NCBI GenBank assembly: GCA_013115135.1
Contig: JABANP010000090.1
Span: forward strand, 62,001 to 126,000
DNA length: 64,000 bases
Direction: 5' to 3'
Source of the DNA: Perkinsus olseni
Lineage: Eukaryota > Perkinsozoa > Perkinsida > Perkinsidae
Position 1 is the first letter of the stretch, and each line of letters begins with the position of its first letter. A program made the translations under genes and the position numbers. Under the pieces are notes generated by a model. It had not been told where the DNA came from. It ran no database searches and saw nothing but the letters and a program-made list of their open reading frames with translations. This document shows, piece after piece, positions 55,493-64,000 of the stretch.

Positions 55493-58400
55493 TCAGCCGT
55501 CCATGGCGAGCAAGGCCTCCTTCTCTCGCTGCTTGGCCAGTTGCTTCTTCTCCTTCTTCGACTTCTGCTGCAGCCTCTGCACCCCACTCGCAGCCAGCTT
55601 CACGTTACTCACACCGATGGCATCTGACGCTTCCTCGATCGGCACCAACCGTAGAAGGTCCAGGGCGTGGCGGTCGATAGTAGCAGCAGATGGGTCGGCG
55701 TCCTCTCCCTCAGAGGCCTTCGCTGCTGCTGCCGCAGCTCGAGCTGTCCTCAGCTCGCCTTCCACTTGGCTCTGCAGCAACTTGAAGCCCAGCTGCGCCG
55801 CCTTGCCCCTCTTCATTTGCCCAGGGGTAAACTTAACCTTGATCGGTATCTAACACACACTGATGATGATGGTGATACTGATACCATACCCCAGTGGATC
55901 CCACCTGCGTCATAGCCTGATAAGGAGCACAGACCATGATGGCCCCGAGGACCTCATCCTCCCTCCAGTCGGGCCAGGCTTGCAGCCGATCGAGCGTGTG
56001 GGCGATACCACCACCAGAGGTGACCTTCGCTCCGCCCTCGTCGTCATCATCATCATCTTCGTCATCGTCATCCTGTCTGCTGGTTTGTGCTTCCCGAGCA
56101 TGCGGGCATTCGCTCGCCAGATGGCCCTCTTCACCACACTTGAAACACACGTTCTTGCCAGTCGTGGGCACCTCGACACTCGATGGCTCATCCTAAATCC
56201 ATCACATGCATGGATCGACCTAAGATACGCCCTACCACCTCCTCTTCCTGCGACACGTCAGCCGCTGCCTCTTGCTGCCGTTGGCGCTCCTTCTCCTCCT
56301 CGACGACCTTCACCTCCTTGCTGCCCATCAGCTTCATCCTGATCTCCCTCTCCTCCTCATCCTGGTCGCCGTACTTCTCCTTGATCTTAGCAAGCTTCTT
56401 CCGCTGGTGCCGCGTCAACGGCTTCGACTTTTCCTGCGGGGCCTTGTCAACCCGCTCGCCTTCCTCGGGGCTCTCCTCGTCTCCTCCTGAAGGATCCATC
56501 GTCTCAGTCCACCTTCACTGCACCACGAAATTAAAGGCATATGAACTTGCAGGAGTGGACGCTGTGTCCTCAGCCGTCCCACCTTGTTTCTGTCCCCCCG
56601 ACTTTTTCATCTGCCTTCGTTTGCTGTCGGCTCATCGCAGCTCCCTTCGCATGCTGCTGTCCATTACCCTTCTTGCCCCCCTTCTCCCCTCCGTCAGCCG
56701 CCTTCGGATGGAAGTCAAAGTTCTCAACCACGCCCGGCCCCTCATCGCCCATCTCCTCCGCAGGCCCCACACGACCCTCCCTCTGCTCCTGTTGCTCCAG
56801 TAGCTTCTCCCTCTGAACCCTCTTACTCCGGTACCTACCACCAAAAAATGCCATTCGAACGCCGCCTTCGCTCCGCCTACTTCTCCGCGCTGTCCTCAGT
56901 CACCGTCCACATGACGCCAAGACCCATCTCCAAACGCCCGGTAGGAGGCAAGAAGTTTTTCTTCCCCCGAATCATAAAACTACCCGTGGAAAGGAACTCG
57001 CCTGTCGGCGCCGTCTTGGACACTTGCTTGGCCCACACCCACCACGCTGATGTGACGATCTTATTATCCCACGCTCGGGACCTGCGATCGAAAATAGACA
57101 AACATTTCTAGCGGAGCGAAGCTAACCTGCATAGGGAATACTGCCCAGCTTCGGCCAATGTTCTCTGCGGAGGTTCGATTCCCCCCTTGGGCATTTTTAT
57201 AACGACAGTAGCGGCACCAGCGAGATCAGCATGAACGTAAATATCAGTCGGGGAAAGATACCGTCGCCACAGCAGCTCATTCTGCTGAGCATCTCTACCT
57301 ACAAACGCAGCACACCTGCAGGAACCCGACACCACACTCTAATTCATCTACGATTCCGATACCACTCCTTCCCCAACTTAGCAAACCGGCGGCGGTCACA
57401 CAAGAGATCTATCACCAAAACATATACTCCGAGCCTAGAGGAGATTGCACTCGAAGGAAAGGCAGAGACAGCGGCGGGACAGCGTCTCACCCTCAACCCT
57501 TCTTACCAGCCAACACCAGCAGCCGATCGCTCGAGATGAACCAGAAAAACTTCTGGAACCAGAACTTCTTCCTTCGCTTCGCTAGCAGTTGCTTCTCCGC
57601 ACCACCAAGTGCCGCGGTCTCGTTTCCAGCAGCCTTACCTAACCGAACCAGTAACCTACCCTACCACAACAACAGGCGAGCCGTCACCCTTCAACTTCTT
57701 CTCGGCCATCTTCACAGCCTTCGCCATCTGGCCCTCGGTTTTCCTCACCTTCTCCTGCATACCCTTTCCTCTGTTCATGCAATAGGGCCACGTTAGCCTA
57801 CCAAAGGCGAGAAAAAGCTCACAAATTCGCAAAAACTAATTCGCCATCATATTCAATTTCAGAGTTTCCGAGTGTGAATCACCTACTCTAAACCACAGGA
57901 TAAAATATTAAATTGATCATAGTGCGTGGTGATATCAAGGCACTTGAACCCTTCCTATGATTCGACGTCAACGCCTACTCATACTATAACGTCAGCTCCT
58001 TCATATGGCAGTCATATCCAACAGTTATAGTAATGAATCGATTCCTGTGTACTCGGATATGTTCGTCCGAGGACATGTCACTGTGGGAACTACGGGGCTT
58101 AAGACCCAAAATTCATCTTAAGTTCTTTTCCGATTTTTGCCTAACGGATTTGTATGCACAGTTTTTCACGACTTATTTTCAACTCAGCGAAGGGTATCCC
58201 ATAACCTGTGCTGTGCGGTTCGGCCCTCTTCCCCATCTCCCAATGACAAGCCCGAGCAACTCACCTGAGCCGTTCGAGAGAGGTCCAGCCACACTTCCAC
58301 CGTCGTCGAATTATCTCCATGATCATCATCATCGTCGTCATCACCTACCCAACCATCACCGACGGAGAGAAGTGTATAACCAGCACCGCTTACCAGCCGG

Positions 58401-60547
58401 CTTCTCGAGTACTATAGATATTCTATTGGAGTCCAGCGAGAGCTGCCTAATATGAGTAGCCAACGGATGGCCCCGCTCGCTGCTGCTGCTTGACGGCTAT
58501 GGCGAGGTCGTCCCAGCGCAACTACATCAGAGTCTGACCGATGCCTTATTCGAGGCGCAACTACCTTGGCTGCTAGTAATGCATTAACCATCTGAATCGC
58601 GGCATCCGCGATGTCTGTGTTGGCTTCCAAGGCCACGGCCTGAGAGAAAACAAGAACCCTGCCTTGCACCACTTCGTATGAATTTAATCCTAAGTACCCC
58701 ATAAATTGGACTGAAACCCTTCTACAAAATATTCATGGTGATTCGGAGGAGAAAAAAATTTTCTCACAATACAGTTCCACCGATGATGATGCTACAAAGT
58801 CTACGTTCATGGTGCTCTACGTTAAACTCGATATGGCATTACAGTATTTATGGTATTAACAGTCGTAGATTGCCCCCTTAGACTAAGCCCTCACAGCGCC
58901 ACACCCCCAGAAGACAACGGACCTGCTCCCACAGTGACTGCTGTTCCTTCTCCAACTGCCCCATCCTACGACTCTGGTCAGCCTTGATGTTCTCAACCTA
59001 GTCATAAGGCGTAAAGACCACCGCCACCTCCACCACCCAGCCCATCACCTTAGACCTCATTTGGCTCTGCTTCTGGACCAACTGGCCCTCCAGCTGTGCA
59101 CGCATAAGCCTTGTGTAGTAATCGTCAACACACTCCGTGAAGGAGGGGTACTCCGCCACCGCGGCATCGCCATCGGATGGGCCTGGGACCGGCAATCACA
59201 ACCATAACGGATTCGTGAATACGGAAGTGCCTCTGATCAACAACAGCCACTACTACCATCACTACCTCCCTTAAGCAGCCTCGTGAGCGGAGCGTAGTCC
59301 ACCACTCTACCCCTGTTCGCCCTCCTTCAGACCATACCCCTTCACCTCCTTCACAGAAGACACCTCAGCCAGCGCCTCATAGCACCACTTGATGGCCCGC
59401 CGAAGGACCTCCTCTGGCCGCTGCTGTTCCTGACATCAGACCCTCCCCACAACCACCCATCCCACCCCTTCCCTTACCTCCCCCTCCTGCGTGACGCTTC
59501 TGACGGCCAAAGTCGCCATCTGTGGTGACGCGAAGGAGACCAGCCTTATACAAAAGACGAGCACTGCAATAACCCTCATACTCCCCAAACTACCTCAACA
59601 CAGCCGAGCTGATGCCCTTCACGTTCGACTTGCCATCGAGCGCCTTCACCAGCACTTCCTCGCCGATACCCTCAATGTCGCCTTTCTCCACTTCCACACC
59701 CTCCTCACCCTTCTTAGCAGCCAAAGCCATCGGATAAGGCACTGAAATAGAAAAGTTATCAACCCGGTGACACCAAGGAATTTTCGATTCGAAACCTGTA
59801 GAATCCACAAGAACTCAACGACCATTGTCGTCCGCTCCGAAGAACAAGACAGCTGCTACCCATACCGCCCTATTACGTCCAACTTCCACCTTATCCTCCT
59901 CGCTGTAAGCGTACCGTCGCAGGAGCATAGTCACCTTGTAGCTGCTGTCCATCACCACAATATTACCCTTAGCATACCTAAAGCACACATACCACACCTT
60001 CACCAATTCACCATCGGCCTTACATCTCCAGTGCAATTATCACAGCCTTCTCCCCAGCCCCAAACTCCATCAGAATAACCCTATCGGAGCCGATCTGACA
60101 ACACCCATCCCACCACCACCATCAATGCCTCAGCAACCCCACCTGTCGCAGATCGCCCAACCTCTTCCCTCTAAGCAGCTTCCGCAACTTCATCGTCCAC
60201 GCGCTAGGCAAGCCAGCCGAACTGCCCCGGTCGTACTCAGTAAGGTTGAACCTCACCCCTGCCTCCAGTACTAAAAACCTGAAAACCCTAGATCAACACC
60301 AATGACAGGGTAGAACAAACTCTAACCATTTATTCTCAGTAGTTTCGTCCGTGTCCTGCGACGCTGTAGCCGAAGTGAACTTAAGGATGTACAACTAAGA
60401 CGAACAAGGCTCAGCCCGGCCCACCCCTCTAGGGAACCCTACCTTGTTATTAATATCATAGATATTAGCCACCTTAGCCCCCAGGAGACGAGGTCGGATA
60501 CTCCGAACCATCGCCCGGACGTCGATTGAGGTGAAGCGCTGCTTCAT
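55493..60547 (-). CDS. NEMF: NEMF/Rqc2-like ribosome-associated quality control factor, many exons
   Basis: NEMF/Rqc2 binds stalled 60S subunits, recruits the Listerin ligase and adds C-terminal tails to blocked nascent chains. The ATG at 60547 gives [20 protein letters not shown] and [15 protein letters not shown], the NFACT-N start. Later exons give [40 protein letters not shown] (coiled coil), [20 protein letters not shown], then the NFACT-R domain: [52 protein letters not shown] text and [34 protein letters not shown]. Then come a basic/acidic stretch ([20 protein letters not shown]), a CCHC knuckle ([16 protein letters not shown]) and the C-terminal domain [12 protein letters not shown] to [16 protein letters not shown], ending at 55493. 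The CCHC knuckle resembles the plant version. About ten introns are implied, not all placed. Confidence 0.9.
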
Positions 60548-60681
60548 AGTAGTAAAAATAGCAATTCTTGAAAACAACCAAATGATCCATCCTAAAGCCA
60601 CTGAACTCAACAGAAGGCTGTCAGAAACACACCGATACACAAAGGTACGTAATGTTACAGTAGTGGCAGTAGTAGTGAAAA

Positions 60682-62732
60682 TCACGTAAACCTCCTTTCC
60701 TCCTCAGTCAGGCGATGGCGGCATCGATCAATCGCCTGGTCCACCGGGAGAGTGAGGCTGTCACCCATCTGCCAGGCAGGCGATGGCTTCTCTCTCGGCA
60801 TGAAGTGAAGAGTGAACAGACAGTCCGACCAGAGAGATGCTATCGCTTGGTCCAGTTGTCGCGCCTCCTCGACCTGGCACGAGCCCATCACGCGCAAAAC
60901 CCCAACAACAAAATCGTCCCATGGGTGACAGACTAGGAGATGAACTTTTCATTCCTTAGCCGCAGCACTGAGCCTCGAGTATATGCTGTTAAGGACAATA
61001 CAAAGAGGTCGCCGGTTCAAATCCCCCCGGCGAGTTTTTACAAACCATTTTTATCATAACATCTCAACCCAGTTGTCCAGCGATGTAGTAACGTCCCCCA
61101 TACGAAGTCTTACTACGCTACTCTTCTCCCCTTGGGGCGCGTTACATGATTTGCATAAAACCGCAGCGGAGCGAAGCGCCGCACCAAGAATGCCCAACAA
61201 CCAGCCCCCATTACTACCAACTTTCTCCTTCCTTCCGGAGGTACCCCCACCGCCGTCCTATGCCGCAGCGTCGGCAGTACAAAGGTCCGTACCAACTCCT
61301 GCATATTCCACCGTCCTTTATAGTCCAGCACCCCTGCCTCCCCCGACGACGTCGCTGCGGGCCTGCACCAAACCACCGCTCACCACCATTTCCTCTCATA
61401 TTTAGTACTACACTATAAACTGAATATGCGGCGCCTGGCTCCTTGGGTACTCCTTCAGGAGCTCCTTCGACGACTCCCCTCTCGGCAACTCTACCGCCAC
61501 TATCGACAACTGACCCTTGCTCGCCCTCGCAATCGAAGCTGCCAACGATCGCAGCGCCGGCAGGAACACACGAGACGCATACCTTCACAAGGAGCATCCG
61601 GGCGCGGGCAACCAGCAGGAGAACCGACTCACGTATCATCGTAAAGGACCGAGTAGGTGGGGTAAGGGGCTCTCGAGGACCTCCGGTAACTGCTGGTAGT
61701 CCATCACCCGGAAGCCGACGGACGACAAAGGATGAGTATCATCATCAACAGCCTCTGTAGAACCGCCCCGCTCTTCCACTTGCCCGTCGACTGAAGGAGC
61801 GATTCACAAAAAGACATCCGCCGCCGCCGGGCTGTCTGCTCACTCGTGGCCTGGGCCCACTTGATGCCGTAGTAGGGCGCCACCAGCATGACCCCAAACG
61901 TGAGCCACGGCAGGTAGGCGAAAACTCGCTGAGCCCGTCGCTCCGTGCCGGACAGCCGCTCCTTCTCGATCAAAAACGCATTCCTGAAACAACCAAGTGC
62001 CCCTTCACCTCCTCCCTCCCCTACTACGGGTCCCTGGGCGGCAAGTACCGCGTCGTGCCAGTACCTAAGGGAGTCGAAATATTCTTCGTGAATTCTTAAG
62101 TGATTTGCGCGCTCCGGTGATGTATCTCGAACTATCCGGTTCAAAAAAATTCCGGTGAACATAATTTCGAAGGCCCGATGAAATGACAACTTCATCTCCG
62201 CAACATGTCACCCGTGAGAAATCAAATCCCCGAGCAGAGACATCAGCTCTACCTCGCGCTGCGAAATAATAACATCAGAATAGCAAGTAACGAGACCAGT
62301 CTAGAGGCAGATCTAAGAGAGGGAGTCCGCGCATGACCTCAATTTCGGAGAATCTCCAGACACCACCGAAGTAGTAACCCCCACAGCCACTACTACTCTC
62401 ATACAGCTCCAAGTACTTCTTCCGACGTTCGTCCAGCAAGGCCTCTTCAACCGATCGTCTAGCGATGCCACTTTCGGGCTTCGGAACGGCACTCAGCCTC
62501 GTCTGTGAGGAGACAGGTAAGTCCGGAATATTCACAGCCCCCATCCTACCCTCATCGGGTCAACCTTCTCCACCTCACTCGGCTCCTCCGCTGTAGCCGC
62601 TTCAACCGCGTTTTCACCTTCCTTAACACTACCCGAAGACGGCCCCTTCGACGCGGTACTGCAGCAGCGTACAGACAACACTGCACGACAGGCACTCAAC
62701 GCCCGAGGGGACGGCGCCCATCGAACCAGCAT
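60682..62732 (-). CDS. Putative mitochondrial protein of unknown family, multi-exon
   Basis: The ATG at 62732 gives MLVRWAPSPRALSACRAVLS, then VRCCSTASKGPSSGSVKEGE, a typical mitochondrial presequence. Later minus-strand segments in likely exons are PKPESGIARRSVEEALLDER, YYFGGVWRFSEIEVM, AFLIEKERLSGTERRAQRVF followed by a membrane segment (AYLPWLTFGVMLVAPYYGIK), and a last exon VEEARQLDQAIASLWSDCLF ending DRCRHRLTEEERRFT at 60682. Linking them into one gene is an inference from strand, spacing and acceptor sites (GTGCCAG before VEEAR). There could be two genes. No family recognised; an inner-membrane protein is plausible. It ends 134 bp from the NEMF start. Confidence 0.42.
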
Positions 62733-63022
62733 TTATTAAAACTACCAAGCCACCACGGAACGCTTCTTCGCGAACGTCTGATTGAACCCAATTTTAACGC
62801 TACAGGAGTCCCCGATCACCTCGTCTTCAAGCCCAACTAAGCCGGAACCGTAAGCCTCGGACTGTGAGCCCACACACGCCGAACGCTACATCTCGCAGGA
62901 AGCATAGTAGAAAGCACACAGAACAGACTGATCGATGCTTGTGTGAGGAGGAACGACACAACTACAAGGGTTGAAGGAACAGCGATAATCGCCGAAAGTT
63001 TCAGTGACGGTAGTATTTACAA

Positions 63023-64000
63023 CTAGGCTAGAGCCGCTTGAAGGTCATCAAGGGCGTCGATGAGCTGCCGTATGTCCAGTATAGTTTTAGTAGGCCTAAT
63101 ATTATAACTCTCTTTAATGAGCTTCTCATAACCCGGCCGAGGCTTCCCAGTGATGGGCTCAGCCGTCGTCATAGGGCGTTGCTTGGCATTCATCCAGATG
63201 GTCTTCAAGCCCACTCTAGTAGGGCCGCACACATCATTAAGGAAATCATCACCAATGAAGACCTGACCACCAGCAAGTCCACCCTTCCCAATGGCAGCAG
63301 CAGTCTCCTTACCGTCTCCTCTGGCCTGATCGGTGGTACTGCCTTCGCTGCCTGGATAGCCTTCAGGTAGATCTCAGGCTCCGGCTTAGTACAGTTGGCA
63401 TCCAAAGGCACTCATAGAGAAATCAAAAAGGCCCCTACAAACCAACGATCAGGATCCCCCTTCTCTCATCACCCAATCGTACTTGGCCTCTGGGATTCTA
63501 TTCAGATCGGTGGTACCGTTGCTAACCGCACCCAGAAGGACATCAGGATACCTCTGTTTGATGGCGCGCAAGGTGACGATAGCGCCCTCAAACCAAGCTA
63601 CTTCATGGCGGGCAGCCAACCATACCTGACGAGCAGGAGCTGGCACGTATCTTGAGGTCGAGCGTGCTCTTGACCACCTCAAAAGATTCGTTACTGAGAG
63701 TCCTGGCGACCGAGGCAATATCCTTCTCGCTGGCGTACTGCCCCTTCTGGACCAGATAGCGATGAATGATATCCATATACACATGCTGAAGACAGTACAA
63801 CATAGGTCAAGCTAGGCAGTCACAGAAAAAAAGATACGCGACGCTGGCACCTTTCTAAGTTCACAGTAGTTCCAGTAGGGCCTGCGACTCTCCCAATAAT
63901 CGGCACTCCACTCGTTTCGCTTCGCCTCAATCAAAACCATCAGGTCCTGAAGACACCCAAAAATATCTTACCTCGAAGCTTGCACAACACAAAATAACCC
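63023..64000 (-). CDS. HAD-superfamily hydrolase, N-terminus outside window
   Basis: HAD enzymes are mostly phosphatases with an Asp nucleophile. Reading minus from the right edge: DLMVLIEAKRNEWSADYWES, then DIIHRYLVQKGQYASEKDIA (cap helices), then AIKQRYPDVLLGAVSNGTTD, where SNGT is motif II. CTKPEPEIYLKAIQAAK gives the motif III lysine, and VFIGDDFLNDVCGPTRVGLK is motif IV. The chain ends DDLQAALA at 63023. The nucleophile motif (DxDxT) should lie before the visible part, beyond the window. Order and spacing suit the subfamily I (haloacid dehalogenase/YjjG-like) type. At least three short introns are implied by frame changes near 63240, 63420 and 63640. The substrate cannot be told. Confidence 0.8.

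Noticed and set aside
57150..57185. GGAGGTTCGATTCCCCCC resembling a tRNA T-arm
   Set aside because: It falls inside the conserved NFACT-R coding exon of the NEMF gene ([18 protein letters not shown]), so the match is coincidental.
60990..61040. Possible tRNA-Asn: CTGTTAAG loop and GGTTCAAATCC B box followed by TTTTT
   Set aside because: The B-box region folds as TCGCCGG/CCGGCGA with an 11-base loop, not a 5-bp T-stem, and no matching 5' acceptor strand exists upstream. At best a decayed tRNA.

Overview
The window reads as nuclear DNA of a unicellular eukaryote. Nearly every recognisable gene is broken by short GT-AG introns, mostly 40-60 bp, and conserved protein sequence resumes in another frame after each one. 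The gene set is eukaryotic: splicing factor SF3B3, snRNA-gene activator SNAPC4, CHFR-type checkpoint ligase, the ribosome-quality-control factor NEMF/Rqc2, RING-CH and BIRC6-type ubiquitin enzymes, and a DEAD-box helicase. A cysteine desulfurase of the Suf type carries a signal peptide, a basic transit region and a second hydrophobic segment, the leader expected for a secondary plastid. Together with a membrane-split TIR-like protein of a type I associate with dinoflagellates, this suggests an alveolate, most likely a Perkinsus-like protist. The taxon is an inference and was not tested.

Layout. 1-6335 is a tight minus-strand cluster: SF3B3 (cut by the left edge), a PhzF-fold protein and a RING-CH membrane ligase. 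6607-9235 is a plus-strand BIRC6-type E2. 9236-14554 is gene-poor, with one secreted-protein gene, a dispersed repeat and several hairpins. 14555-18536 is minus strand again: a Dpy-30 protein, SNAPC4 and a small type I membrane protein with Asp/Ser-rich repeats. 19123-20490 is an unrecognised charged protein. 21948-27885 holds two members (one dead) of an unrecognised secreted family, a TIR-like membrane protein and a near-perfect 49-bp palindrome. 28761-31268 is a DEAD-box helicase.

32043-48662 is an accessory region. It contains an aspartic protease with a frameshift, a methyltransferase-like gene, two more members of the secreted family, and a tandem duplication of about 4 kb carrying cysteine desulfurase plus ascorbate peroxidase. 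The duplicates have decayed in different places. SufS copy 1 is open and copy 2 has two frameshifts. Peroxidase copy 1 has a 116-bp deletion and copy 2 a 1-base insertion, while a third, more diverged peroxidase next door is open.

48913 to the right edge is one long minus-strand run with 100-150 bp between most genes: CHFR, a coiled-coil protein, a second FHA/RING-like gene, NEMF, a probable mitochondrial protein and a HAD hydrolase that runs off the window. Such packing on one strand suits a genome using spliced-leader trans-splicing, although no spliced-leader sequence is visible here.

Exon boundaries are given only where the frame change and splice sites agreed with a conserved family. 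Where they did not, the span is approximate and the entry says so.
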